A stretch of DNA of 64,000 nucleotides from Peribacillus sp. FSL H8-0477 (GCF_038002765.1 NZ_JBBODE010000002.1:806001-870000); one strand, 5' to 3'; shown: positions 52,868 to 62,521, numbered from the stretch's first letter. Program-made: numbers and translations. The notes: generated by a model from the letters alone, not told the origin.

Positions 52868-53709
52868 TGAGTGTAAAAACAAGTAAAATTATCCGCTTAA
52901 CGGTCTCATATCTGCTTCTCCTTTTGGCTGTATTTATTGTTGTGTACCCGCTTCTATGGGTAATTGGTTCTTCCTTTAACCCTGGACAAAGTCTTTCTGG
53001 GTCGTCCATGTTTCCTAAAAATCCAACGTTAGCTCATTATCAATACTTGTTCGATACTGAGAAGTCTAACTACCTTAACTGGTACTTCAATTCAATGAAA
53101 ATCAGTATCTCAACCATGATCCTTGCGGTGATTGCGGTATCCTGCACAGCATATGCCTTTTCTCGCTACCGATTTATCGGACGGAAGAATGGATTGTTAA
53201 CATTCTTGGTCTTGCAAATGATTCCAAACTTTGCAGCTTTGATCGCCATTTTTGTTTTAGCGAATCGTACTGGATTACTTGATACTCATTTAGGGTTAAT
53301 TCTTGTATATGTCGGCGGCCAAATTCCAATGAGTACCTGGCTGATGAAGGGATACTTAGATACAATTCCAAAAGAGCTTGATGAATCAGCGAAAATGGAT
53401 GGAGCGGGGCATTTCCTTATTTTCAGAAAAATTATTATGCCATTGGCAACACCAATCGTAGCGGTTGTCGCACTCTTTGCCTTCATTGCGCCATTTGGTG
53501 ATTTCATTCTCGCCCGAATTTTACTTCGTTCGGAAGAGAAATTCACCATGGGTGTTGGACTATACGAAATGGTTGCTAAGCAATTTGGAAATGAATTTAC
53601 GACTTTTGCGGCAGGTTCTGTTTTAATTGCTCTTCCAATTGCCGGCTTATTCCTAATGTTCCAGAAATATTTCGTTTCGGGTTTGACGGCAGGGGGCACA
53701 AAAGGCTAA
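52864..53709 (+). CDS. mdxG: Maltodextrin ABC permease MdxG/MalG type
   Basis: A 281-residue permease with six helices, EAA loop PKELDESAKMDGAGHFLIF (about residue 170-190). AGGAGG lies upstream; either GTG 52864 or ATG 52867 can start it. It pairs with MdxF; the required ATPase (MsmX/MalK) is not in the window and is usually encoded elsewhere in Bacillus. Confidence 0.92.
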   Translation: MMSVKTSKIIRLTVSYLLLLLAVFIVVYPLLWVIGSSFNPGQSLSGSSMFPKNPTLAHYQYLFDTEKSNYLNWYFNSMKISISTMILAVIAVSCTAYAFSRYRFIGRKNGLLTFLVLQMIPNFAALIAIFVLANRTGLLDTHLGLILVYVGGQIPMSTWLMKGYLDTIPKELDESAKMDGAGHFLIFRKIIMPLATPIVAVVALFAFIAPFGDFILARILLRSEEKFTMGVGLYEMVAKQFGNEFTTFAAGSVLIALPIAGLFLMFQKYFVSGLTAGGTKG

Positions 53710-53748
53710 TCTTAAAGGCGTAAAGAAGTTTAAGTAGGGGGAACGGTA

Positions 53749-55281
53749 ATGAAAAAAAGCGTGTTTTTAGTCGTTTTAATTCCGTTTCTTCTTTTTTACG
53801 CCATGCCAACAGGTGCAGCTGAAAAAGAAGGAAGAGAATGGCAAGATGAAGTGATTTACTCGATTATGGTTGACCGTTTTAATAACGGCAGCAGTGAGAA
53901 CGATAAAAATCTCGACGTAGACGATCTAACTGCTTATAACGGGGGAGATTTTGCAGGCATTACAAAGAAATTAGATTATTTAAAGGATATGGGATTCACG
54001 TCCATATGGCTGACACCTATCTTTGACAATGAAGAAGGCGGTTACCACGGCTATTGGATTAATGACTTTTACAAAACCGAAGAACATTTTGGAACAATAG
54101 AAGAATTTAAGACCTTAGTTAAAGAAGCACACGATCGTGATATCAAAGTTATTCTTGATTTTGTTGTGAATCATGTAGGACCCAATCACCCTTTTGTAAG
54201 TGACCCAGAGAAAAAAGATTGGTTCCACGAAAAGAAAGAAATTACGAACTGGAAAGATCAAGAGGAAGTTGAAAATGGTTGGATTTATAATCTGCCGGAT
54301 TTAAATCAGGATAATCCAGAAACAAGCGACTATCTAATTGATGCGGCTAAGTGGTGGATTAATGAGACGGATATTGACGGCTATCGTCTTGATACGGTTA
54401 AACATGTTCCAAAGACCTTTTGGACAAAGTTTGCGAGTGCAGTGAAAGAAGAGAAAAAAGATTTCTTTTTAATTGGTGAAGTATGGGATAAAGATCCGAC
54501 TGTTATTGCAAGTTATCAGGATACAGGAATCGATGGGTTTATGGACTTTGCACAAAATGACAGTCAGCGGACTGCTTTTCAAAAAACAGACCAATCATTA
54601 AGTTGGCTTTTCTCTAATCTAGAACGGAACGAAACAATGTTTAATAAGCCTGAATTACTCGGTCAATTCATTGATAACCATGATATGTCTCGCTTTACTA
54701 GCTTGGCTGCTGCTAATAATAATCATCCAGGAACACGCTGGAAGCAGTCATTAGCTTATATGTATACAACACCGGGTATCCCTATTATCTATTATGGATC
54801 CGAAATTGCGTTAAATGGCGGAGAAGATCCAGATAATCGAAAACTTATGGATTTTAGAACAGATAAAGAATTGATTGAATATATTACGAATCTCGGCAGG
54901 TTACGAGCAGAGTTGCCAAGCCTAACCAGAGGGGATACAAAACTGCTGTATGAGAAAGACGGGATGGCGGTATTCAAACGTACCTACCAAGAAGAAACGA
55001 TTGTCGTTGCGTTAAATAACACAAAAGCTACGCAAACAGTTGTACTTGAAAAAGGGATGATTGAGAAGGATAAAGAGTTAAAGGGCTTGCTTCAAGGAGA
55101 CTTGGTTCGTAGTGAGGGAGACACCTATAAGATTATTATCGATCGAGAAGAGTCAGAAATATATGCTCTTACTGATAAAACGGGTATAAATAAAACGTTT
55201 TTATTTGCGATAGCCGGTATTCTTGTCCTATTTGCTATTTTCATCGTCATGCTTATAAAACGAGCTAAACGTAAGGAATAA
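53749..55281 (+). CDS. Extracellular alpha-amylase family enzyme with C-terminal membrane anchor
   Basis: A 510-residue GH13 protein. A signal peptide (about 1-24) is followed by the barrel with VIYSIMVDRFNNG, FVVNHVGPNHP, catalytic Asp in DGYRLDTVKHV, Glu in FLIGEVWD and Asp in FIDNHDMSRF. Near the end a hydrophobic stretch FLFAIAGILVLFAIFIVMLI (about 483-504) is followed by KRAKRKE, so the enzyme is held on the outer face of the membrane. Encoded between the permease and the alpha-glucosidase, it likely cuts polymer beside the binding protein. GGGGG lies before the ATG. Confidence 0.88.
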   Translation: MKKSVFLVVLIPFLLFYAMPTGAAEKEGREWQDEVIYSIMVDRFNNGSSENDKNLDVDDLTAYNGGDFAGITKKLDYLKDMGFTSIWLTPIFDNEEGGYHGYWINDFYKTEEHFGTIEEFKTLVKEAHDRDIKVILDFVVNHVGPNHPFVSDPEKKDWFHEKKEITNWKDQEEVENGWIYNLPDLNQDNPETSDYLIDAAKWWINETDIDGYRLDTVKHVPKTFWTKFASAVKEEKKDFFLIGEVWDKDPTVIASYQDTGIDGFMDFAQNDSQRTAFQKTDQSLSWLFSNLERNETMFNKPELLGQFIDNHDMSRFTSLAAANNNHPGTRWKQSLAYMYTTPGIPIIYYGSEIALNGGEDPDNRKLMDFRTDKELIEYITNLGRLRAELPSLTRGDTKLLYEKDGMAVFKRTYQEETIVVALNNTKATQTVVLEKGMIEKDKELKGLLQGDLVRSEGDTYKIIIDREESEIYALTDKTGINKTFLFAIAGILVLFAIFIVMLIKRAKRKE

Positions 55282-55373
55282 CAGATAATTTCCCCCTTTC
55301 GAACAAGGCAGCCTAACTTTCACACAAACAAATGGTGAAGGACGATGCAACTAAGAGTTTGGGAGGGGTACAT

Positions 55374-57035
55374 ATGGAAAGAAAATGGTGGAAAGAAGCA
55401 GTCAGCTATCAAATCTATCCAAGGAGCTTTATGGATAGTAATGGAGATGGCATAGGGGATTTAGAGGGTGTTAGGTCAAAACTGGATTACTTAAAAGAGC
55501 TTGGAGTTGACGTTATTTGGATTTGTCCATTTTATAAATCACCAAATGCGGATAACGGGTATGATATTAGCGATTACCAAGCTATTTCGGGTCAGTTCGG
55601 TACGATGGAGGAATTTGATACCTTACTCTCAGAGGTACACAAACGAGGAATGAAGTTAATTCTTGACCTAGTGATTAACCATACAAGTGATGAGCATCCT
55701 TGGTTTATTGAATCTCGTTCAGCAATAAATAATCCCAAACGTGACTGGTATATCTGGCAGGATGGCAAAGGGGATCATGAGCCAAATAACTGGGAAAGTA
55801 TTTTTTCCGGCAGCTCGTGGGAATACGATGCCAATACCCATCAATACTACATGCATATCTTTGCGATTAAACAACCGGACTTGAATTGGGAAAATGAGGA
55901 TGTCCGTCATGCGCTCTACAAGATGGTTAATTGGTGGCTGGATAAAGGAATTGATGGATTCCGTGTTGATGCCATCAGTCATATAAAAAAACGCGAAGGT
56001 TTCCCTGACATGCCTGAAAATGGCGAGAAATATGTGGAAGCGTTTGATATGCATACGAACCAAACGGGAATCCATCAATACCTTCACGAGTTGAAGGAGG
56101 AGACGTTTGCTAAGTACGATATCATGACTGTTGGAGAAGCGAATGGTGTGAGTATAGGTCAAGCTGAGGATTGGGTTGGAGAGAAAAACGGGAAGTTTAA
56201 CATGATTTTTCAATTTGAGCATCTTTCTCTTTGGGATAAGGAAGTCGATCACACAGTAGATGTCCTCAGCTTAAAACGAACACTGACCAAATGGCAGGAT
56301 GGTTTATCTAACAAAGGCTGGAATGCACTATTCCTAGAAAACCATGATCAGCCTCGCAGTGTATCAAGCTGGGGAGATGATTCAATTTACTGGAAAGAAA
56401 GTGCGAAAATGCTTGGCGCATGCTACTTTCTTATGCAAGGCACCCCTTTTATCTATCAGGGCCAAGAAATTGGCATGACAAATGTTCAATTCGAATCGAT
56501 AACTGATTATGATGATATTGGGATGAAGAATTTCTATGACATTGAAGTGGCGAAGGGTCGTCCTCAAAGTGAAGTAATGGAAATCATTTGGCGTAAGGGG
56601 AGAGACAATTCACGAACCCCTATGCAGTGGACAAATCATGAACACGGCGGTTTTACAACGGGTACTCCATGGATGAAAACGAACCCCAATTACCAAGTAA
56701 TTAATGTTGCCAGTCAGCTTGAGGATGAAGAGTCCATTTATCATTTTTATAAAAAAATGATTCATATCCGCAAAGCGCATCCAGTTTTTGTTTATGGGGA
56801 ATATCAGTTATGGCTTGAGAATGATGAAGATGTGTATGTGTACACACGGACGCTTTCAAACCAGTTGGCTGTAGTCATTTGTAATTTTAGAAATAAACAA
56901 GCTGATCTTGTTTTGCCAACACTGCCTGAGGGCCAGTCGACGTTACTGCTAGCCAATTATCAGGACTGTTCAAATGAATTAACGAGTTTTGTTTCACTCA
57001 AACCATTTGAAACAAGAGTGTATCTATACGAATAA
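55374..57035 (+). CDS. malL: Alpha-glucosidase (GH13_31), cytoplasmic
   Basis: A 553-residue GH13_31 enzyme without signal peptide. Catalytic residues are Asp in DGFRVDAISHIKK, Glu in MTVGEANGV and Asp in LENHDQPRS. In this subfamily the residue after the nucleophile Asp is Ala here (DAI), the type linked to alpha-1,4 preference, whereas Val marks oligo-1,6-glucosidases. It would hydrolyse maltose and short maltodextrins. ATG 55374 (MERKWWKEAV) follows GGGAGGGG; the start at 55332 has no such site. It lies directly before the regulator. Confidence 0.88.
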   Translation: MERKWWKEAVSYQIYPRSFMDSNGDGIGDLEGVRSKLDYLKELGVDVIWICPFYKSPNADNGYDISDYQAISGQFGTMEEFDTLLSEVHKRGMKLILDLVINHTSDEHPWFIESRSAINNPKRDWYIWQDGKGDHEPNNWESIFSGSSWEYDANTHQYYMHIFAIKQPDLNWENEDVRHALYKMVNWWLDKGIDGFRVDAISHIKKREGFPDMPENGEKYVEAFDMHTNQTGIHQYLHELKEETFAKYDIMTVGEANGVSIGQAEDWVGEKNGKFNMIFQFEHLSLWDKEVDHTVDVLSLKRTLTKWQDGLSNKGWNALFLENHDQPRSVSSWGDDSIYWKESAKMLGACYFLMQGTPFIYQGQEIGMTNVQFESITDYDDIGMKNFYDIEVAKGRPQSEVMEIIWRKGRDNSRTPMQWTNHEHGGFTTGTPWMKTNPNYQVINVASQLEDEESIYHFYKKMIHIRKAHPVFVYGEYQLWLENDEDVYVYTRTLSNQLAVVICNFRNKQADLVLPTLPEGQSTLLLANYQDCSNELTSFVSLKPFETRVYLYE

Positions 57036-57111
57036 CTGAGAGGTGGAGATCATGTTAATGACTCCGCCTTTCTTGGCAAATAGGTTGATTTTTGGAAAGG
57101 AGAGAAACTCG

Positions 57112-58152
57112 ATGGCGGTTACCATTAAGGATGTAGCAAAATTAGCAAATGTAGCACCTTCAACCGTGTCACGAGTAATTGCTAATAATCCACGCATCAG
57201 TGAAAAAACAAAGCTCCGTGTCCGGGAAGCAATGAAAAAACTTGGGTATCATCCGAATTTAATAGCTAGAAGTCTAGCAAGCCAATCTACTAAAGTAATT
57301 GGTCTTGTATTTCCTTCATCGGATATATTCTTTCAAAACCCGTTTTTCTCGACTGTGATTCAGGGGTTGAGTGAAGGCGCTCATGAGAAGCAGTACGCCC
57401 TTCAAATGAGCACAGGTAAAACTGAAGAGGAAATTTTTGAAGGCGTTGTGCATATGGTCCAAGGCGGAAGAGTAGACGGAATCATTCTCTTATACTCGCG
57501 AGTGAACGATCAAGTGCTCAACTATTTACGAGATCGGGATTTTCCTTTCCTCGTCGTTGGAAAGCCCTATGAATGTGCGGAAGAAATCACTCATGTGGAT
57601 AATGACAATTGCCGGGCATCAAGAGACGCTGCTGAGTATCTGCTGGGTCTTGGACATACCAAAATCGGTTTTATTGGCGGCAGTGAGAAATTAGTGGTAA
57701 CCATCGAACGACTCTTAGGATATAAGGAAGCTTTGCGGGAAAATGGGCTGCCAATCCTGCCTGAATATATCATTCACGAAGAATTTCATCGAGAAGGCGG
57801 ACAGGATGCCGTAAAAAAACTCCTATCATTAGACATACCGCCAACAGCATTTGTCGTCACAGATGATATTATGGCGCTCGGAGTCGTGAATACATTAGTT
57901 GAAATGAATATCAAACTGCCGGAACAAGTATCGGTTATCAGCTTTAATAATGTTTTATTAGCAGATATGTCGAGACCACCGTTAACTTCTATTGATATTA
58001 ACATTTTTGAATTGGGCTACCAGGCGGCTAGAAGTCTAATCCAAATGCTAGAAAACGACAATGAACCTGTGAAACGAATTATCATTCCACATCAGCTTGT
58101 CGAACGGCTATCTTGTGAGAGAGCAGAAACCAAACTGGTCGCACATAAATAA
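57112..58152 (+). CDS. malR: LacI family regulator of the maltodextrin locus (MalR-like)
   Basis: A 346-residue LacI repressor with the helix-turn-helix VTIKDVAKLANVAPSTVSRVI at the N terminus and a periplasmic-binding-like ligand domain (VIGLVFPSSD, GFIGGSEK, ISFNNVLLAD). AAAGGAGAG precedes ATG 57112. It is the last gene of the block and probably controls it through the LacI-type palindromes at 49942-50100 and 51494. The effector is presumably a maltodextrin. Confidence 0.9.
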   Translation: MAVTIKDVAKLANVAPSTVSRVIANNPRISEKTKLRVREAMKKLGYHPNLIARSLASQSTKVIGLVFPSSDIFFQNPFFSTVIQGLSEGAHEKQYALQMSTGKTEEEIFEGVVHMVQGGRVDGIILLYSRVNDQVLNYLRDRDFPFLVVGKPYECAEEITHVDNDNCRASRDAAEYLLGLGHTKIGFIGGSEKLVVTIERLLGYKEALRENGLPILPEYIIHEEFHREGGQDAVKKLLSLDIPPTAFVVTDDIMALGVVNTLVEMNIKLPEQVSVISFNNVLLADMSRPPLTSIDINIFELGYQAARSLIQMLENDNEPVKRIIIPHQLVERLSCERAETKLVAHK

Positions 58153-58153
58153 G

Positions 58154-58190
58154 AAACCAGAGAGTTGTAATAACTCTCTGGTTTTTTTCG
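58154..58190 (+). terminator. Terminator of the maltodextrin operon
   Basis: AAACCAGAGAGTT / AACTCTCTGGTTT, 13-bp perfect stem, 5-nt loop, T-run. Confidence 0.88.
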
Positions 58191-58536
58191 TGTTTCTTCT
58201 ATTATAGAAGACGCACGTCTCAATATAGAGAATAATTGGTAAGTGATGGTAATTAAAGAAGTATATGTAAAATTATGTTTATAAAACAATATTGGTTTTT
58301 TATTGTATAAATTTAACTATATTACTTTTTTTAAGTATATCCGCTCATGTCTGGATAAAGAAAATAATAAATGGACTGCAGATCTAACTAGTTTTGTAGC
58401 ATGGATCACGACTTAGTGAGAAATTGTATCTAGTATAAAATAACCAGGAATATAGTCGTATTCCTATTCTATCAAGGATATTTTGAGGTAGTACTTACTA
58501 GATTCACAAAAATGATTACATAAATTTTAACTAAAA

Positions 58537-58640
58537 GAAGAAAAATATGGTAATTTTTATCATAATTATGTATAATTTAATATAAATTTTGAAACCAATT
58601 GAAGAAAAATGTGTTAATTTAATCAAAATAATGTATAATG
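58537..58640 (+). promoter_or_regulatory. Duplicated promoter block upstream of the S-layer gene
   Basis: Two similar segments start with GAAGAAAAAT (58537 and 58601) and each ends with ATGTATAAT (TATAAT at 58571 and 58634), a tandem duplication of about 64 bases. Poor -35 elements (TGGTAA, TGTTAA) lie 16-17 bases upstream. The whole 740-base gap before the S-layer gene is AT-rich; after the second TATAAT it leaves an mRNA leader of about 290 bases, with a GGAGGGGG at 58660. No convincing gene was found in the gap. Confidence 0.5.
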
Positions 58641-58930
58641 AAGATATTAAAGGATGAAGGAGGGGGCTTACGACACAGGGAAAAAAATAAAATGTTAATT
58701 ATCACTAAATAATTGTCTCTTTATACCGATATAACATTTATGAAACTAGTTAGATAGTTTCACTCTGATTTCTGTCGAATATAGCAAACTACTTTTAATG
58801 TCCATTTAATAAGATTTGTGAAATTAGTTATTGTGCCTCTTTAGTATTTGGATGTTTCAAACTAATTAATGGTACTTATATAAGATCTAAACCTACTTGA
58901 TAGGTATTTGAAAGGGGAACTACAACAAAC

Positions 58931-61609
58931 ATGAGTAAAAAGAAAGCAATTAAAATTACAACGGCAACTGCAATTGCCGCATCAGCATTCGTAGCAGTAG
59001 CACCAACACAATCTGAGGCTGCAACTAGCTCAGTTGACAAAGCAATCACAAAAGCAACTAACCAAATGGCGAAAGCTTACGATACTTACCACAAAACAGC
59101 TAAGAACGAAAACAAACTTCCTAAAACTGCAACAATCAGAAAAGAAGTTAAATTAGCTCAAGAATACTATGCAGCAGCAACAAAAGAAATCGCTAAAAAC
59201 GGCGGAAGCAAAACTAAAAAAGCTGCATTCACTAAAAAATTAGATACTAAAAAGAAATACCTTAACCGTGCAGAAGCTTACCTAGCTGCAATCAACACAA
59301 ACCTCAACCCAGCTAAAACAACTTTCACTACAGCTGTTGAAGCAGGAAAAGCTAAAAATGTTGAAAAAGCTAAAACTGCCCTAGTTAAAGACGTTGATGC
59401 TTTCAAAGCAATCGTAGCTAAAATTTACGGACCAGACGTTCGTGACTTACTACTAGAAAAATACGCAACTCCAGCAACTGAACTTTCTAACTCTGTAAAC
59501 GACGAATTAAAAGTTTACGCAGCTTACAAAGCTATCGAAGCTGGTAAATTTGCAGATCTAGAAGAAACTGCTAAAAATATCGACAGTGTTAAAGCTGAAG
59601 TTGAAATTCTTAAAGGCAAAGATACTAAACTAGCTAAAACACTTGTTGAAGTAGTAGCTAAAAACATCAAAGCTTTTGAAGATAAACAAGTAACGACTGT
59701 TAAAGAAGTAAATGCAATTAACGCTACTACAGTTGCACTAACTGGTACTGGCTTAGATAAGCTAAAAGCTGAAAACTTCTCTTTAGAAGGAAATAAAGTA
59801 ACTAGCTATAACGTGAACGCTGAAACTGGTGTAGCTACATTAACTTTTGAAAACAAATTCGAATCAGCTAAAGAACAAACGGTAAAACTTACTGAAAAAG
59901 TTGAAGGTGAAGCTGATAAAGTGTCTGAAATTAAATTCACATATACAGTAGAAGTTAAATCAGTTGAAGCTAATGCATTAACTGTTGATAACGATACAGC
60001 TAGTCAAAAGTTATCTTTCAAACTTAACGGTGAAACAGTAGACGCTGATGGTGAATACCTTAAAGCTTCTGGTTATACAGTTGAATTCCAAGCTACAACT
60101 GGAGTATTTGTTGGTGGTACTACCAATTCTTCAACAGGTGAACTAGCAACTAATTTAACTCAAGATACTAAATTTGCTTACAAAGTAGTTATTTCTGATA
60201 AAGATGGTAAAGAAGTAGCTGAATCAGCCTTAGTAGAAGTTAAAGTTGTAGACAAATCAGACGTTGTTACAAGCATTGACAAGTTAGATGTTACTAACGG
60301 TACTATCAAGCTTTCAAGCAACACTGTAACTTTAGGTGAAAACTTCGCTATTGATAACGTTGTTGGTAATAAAGCTGACGGTACAAAAGAGGCCGATATC
60401 ACAAGCCTTGTAGAATTTTCTTCTTCTAATAAAGATGTAGCACTTGTAGATTCTACAGGTAACATTCTACCAATCAAGGCAGGTACAACAACTATTACAG
60501 TTAAATCAGGTGATGCAACAAAATCATTCACACTAACTATTGCTTCAGATGCACGTACTGCTAAATCAGCTACTTTATCTACTTCTACTCTTAAATTAGT
60601 TGAGAATGGTGATAATGGTTCTGTTGGTGTAGTAGTAAAAGACCAATATGGTGACGTTTTTGAAGGTCTAGATCTTTCTAGAGTAACTTACGAATATCCT
60701 CAAGTAACTGTTAACGGCACAGCTACTAATATTGTTTCTGTAACAGGTACAACTACAGATGCAGAAGGTAAAGCTGCTTTGACAGTAGCACCGGCTGCTG
60801 CGGGTGCAGGTGTAGTGAAAGTTAAAGTTGGTAATAATGTTGTAGCTTCATTGAATGTTTCTGTATCAAAAGATACAGCAGTAGCATCTCGTAAACTTGA
60901 ATTAGTTGATGCTAGTAAAGATACTAAACTAGATATTTATGCTAATGAAACTCCTGATAACGAAGTATCATTTGTTTATAACAAATACAATGCTGCTGGT
61001 TTCTTATTAGGTAAAGAAAGTGCTGATATTGCTACAACTGGACAAAAATATACAGTTACAGTAGACGAAGCTACTGATAAAGATATTATTGATGTTGCTG
61101 TTGTTGATGGTGTTATTACAGTAACTGCCAAGACTGATGTGGGAACAGCTAACCTTGTAATTAAAGAAGGTTCTGTTACTCGCGAGAAACTAGCGATTAC
61201 TGTTAATAACTCAACTCCTACTGTTTCTGAAGTTACTCTTAAGAATGCTGATAAAGTTATTACTCCTGGTACTGACATTACAGCAAGCTCTGTATTGACT
61301 TTGAAAGCAGACTCAGGTGATGATATCGTTCAAAATATCACACTATCTGCTACAACTTCAAAAGCTGTCCGTCTTGATGAAACTACAGGTAATATCTACC
61401 TAGACACTGACGCTAATGGTGCTTATGATGAATCAGAATTAGTAGTTGGTACTGTCTCTATCACAGAAAATATTGCTGCAATTGCTGTAGGCACTACTAT
61501 TGCAACTACTGCTGGCGATAAAGGTAGCGTGGTTTATGCAGTTAAAAATGCAAGTGGTAAAGTAATTGCTACTACTGTAGTAGATGTAGAAGTTCCAGCT
61601 GCTAACTAA
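58931..61609 (+). CDS. S-layer protein, SbsC-like (no SLH domains)
   Basis: An 892-residue secreted protein. Signal peptide MSKKKAIKITTATAIAASAF ending near SEAAT (about residue 31). The helical N-terminal region up to about 260, including KIYGPDVRDLL, resembles the cell-wall-polymer-binding part of SbsC from Geobacillus stearothermophilus, as remembered; there are no SLH repeats. The rest is beta-rich with Ig-like modules, one Big_2-like (VTSIDKLDVTNGTIKLSSN to about residue 540). Codons are strongly biased to GCT, GTT, AAA and ACT, as in very highly expressed genes. AAAGGGGA lies 13 bases before the ATG, longer than usual. Ends in a strong terminator. Confidence 0.85.
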   Translation: MSKKKAIKITTATAIAASAFVAVAPTQSEAATSSVDKAITKATNQMAKAYDTYHKTAKNENKLPKTATIRKEVKLAQEYYAAATKEIAKNGGSKTKKAAFTKKLDTKKKYLNRAEAYLAAINTNLNPAKTTFTTAVEAGKAKNVEKAKTALVKDVDAFKAIVAKIYGPDVRDLLLEKYATPATELSNSVNDELKVYAAYKAIEAGKFADLEETAKNIDSVKAEVEILKGKDTKLAKTLVEVVAKNIKAFEDKQVTTVKEVNAINATTVALTGTGLDKLKAENFSLEGNKVTSYNVNAETGVATLTFENKFESAKEQTVKLTEKVEGEADKVSEIKFTYTVEVKSVEANALTVDNDTASQKLSFKLNGETVDADGEYLKASGYTVEFQATTGVFVGGTTNSSTGELATNLTQDTKFAYKVVISDKDGKEVAESALVEVKVVDKSDVVTSIDKLDVTNGTIKLSSNTVTLGENFAIDNVVGNKADGTKEADITSLVEFSSSNKDVALVDSTGNILPIKAGTTTITVKSGDATKSFTLTIASDARTAKSATLSTSTLKLVENGDNGSVGVVVKDQYGDVFEGLDLSRVTYEYPQVTVNGTATNIVSVTGTTTDAEGKAALTVAPAAAGAGVVKVKVGNNVVASLNVSVSKDTAVASRKLELVDASKDTKLDIYANETPDNEVSFVYNKYNAAGFLLGKESADIATTGQKYTVTVDEATDKDIIDVAVVDGVITVTAKTDVGTANLVIKEGSVTREKLAITVNNSTPTVSEVTLKNADKVITPGTDITASSVLTLKADSGDDIVQNITLSATTSKAVRLDETTGNIYLDTDANGAYDESELVVGTVSITENIAAIAVGTTIATTAGDKGSVVYAVKNASGKVIATTVVDVEVPAAN

Positions 61610-61647
61610 TTTGACATCACATTTTTGAAGTAATCTATTTCTAGTAG

Positions 61648-61678
61648 GCACCTCAACGTATAGTTGAGGTGCTTTTTT
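61648..61678 (+). terminator. Terminator of the S-layer gene and intron target
   Basis: GCACCTCAAC / GTTGAGGTGC, 10-bp perfect stem, 5-nt loop, then TTTTTT. The group II intron begins two bases later. Confidence 0.9.
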
Positions 61679-61679
61679 A

Positions 61680-62517
61680 GTGCGCCCGGCATGGGTGCAA
61701 TCTATAGGGGGGGGGAGTCCCGAACCATGAAGGCAGTAGTAATGGTTAGCTTAATGCAAGGATGTCCACGGTGACGTGGAATCTGAAGGAAGCAAGCGGC
61801 AAACCGCCGGTCTGAGGAACACGAACTTCACACGGGGAACTTCAAAAGGGCGGAGCAGATAAAGGCACAAATAGACTATTTATCCACGTAGAAAGGATAT
61901 CAACAATGTTAATGGAACACATAGTAGAGCGGGAAAACTTAATACGGGTATTAAAGCGTGTAGAGGGAAATAAGGGAAGCCATGGAAAAGATGGAATGCC
62001 GGTTCAAAACCTGAGACCGCACCTCGTAGCAGCGTGGCATAGCATGAAAATATCCCTACTACAGGGTACTTATCAACCGCAACCCGTTCGTCGTATAGAA
62101 ATCCCGAAACCAAACGGCGGTGTTCGGTTATTGGGTATCCCTACTGTCCTAGATCGTTTCATTCAACAAGCCATTGCCCAGATATTGACCAAGATATATG
62201 ATTCTTCAGAGAATAGCTATGGATTTTGCCCTAACAAACAGGGACACCAAGCCGTTCGAAAGGCAAAATCCTATATAACCGAAGGTTATACATGGGTAGT
62301 AGATATGGACTTAGAGAAATTCTTCGATAAAGTGAATCATGATAAACTCATGGGAAAGCTTGAGCAGAAAATTGAAGATAAACGAGTTCTAAAACTGATT
62401 CGTAGATTCCTGCAAGCAGGGATTATGATTGAAGGGCTATTCCATAAGAGTAATGAGGGAACTCCGCAAGGAGGACCCTTAAGTCCTCTATTATCTAATA
62501 TCATGTTGGATGACTGA
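61680..62517 (+). mobile_element. 3'-truncated group II intron
   Basis: Starts GTGCGCCCGGCATGGGTGC, a typical bacterial group II intron 5' end, directly after the S-layer terminator. The first 220 bases are the structured ribozyme part (with ACGTGGAATC, GAGGAACACG-type segments) and then the reverse transcriptase gene. The sequence stops in the middle of the gene, so the rest of the protein and domains V and VI are gone. Insertion after an intrinsic terminator is the habit of class C introns. Confidence 0.8.
61906..62517 (+). pseudogene. Group II intron reverse transcriptase, truncated
   Basis: 203 residues from MLMEHIVERENLIRVLKRVE through the fingers domain, PKPNGGVRLLGIP, DRFIQQAIAQ and VVDMDLEKFFDKVNHD (first catalytic Asp), to EGTPQGGPLSPLLSN. 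It ends at IMLDD followed by a stop, shortly before where YADD, the maturase domain and the endonuclease would lie. Without YADD it cannot be active. Confidence 0.88.
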
Positions 62518-62521
62518 ATAA

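Noticed and set aside
58654-58698. 14-codon upstream frame in the S-layer leader
   Set aside because: Starts inside a purine-rich stretch with no properly spaced ribosome site; probably chance. Mentioned only as part of the leader.
60976-61278. Antisense open frames inside the S-layer gene (also 60178-60531)
   Set aside because: Valine/serine/threonine-rich mirror images of GTT/GCT/ACT-biased codons on the coding strand.
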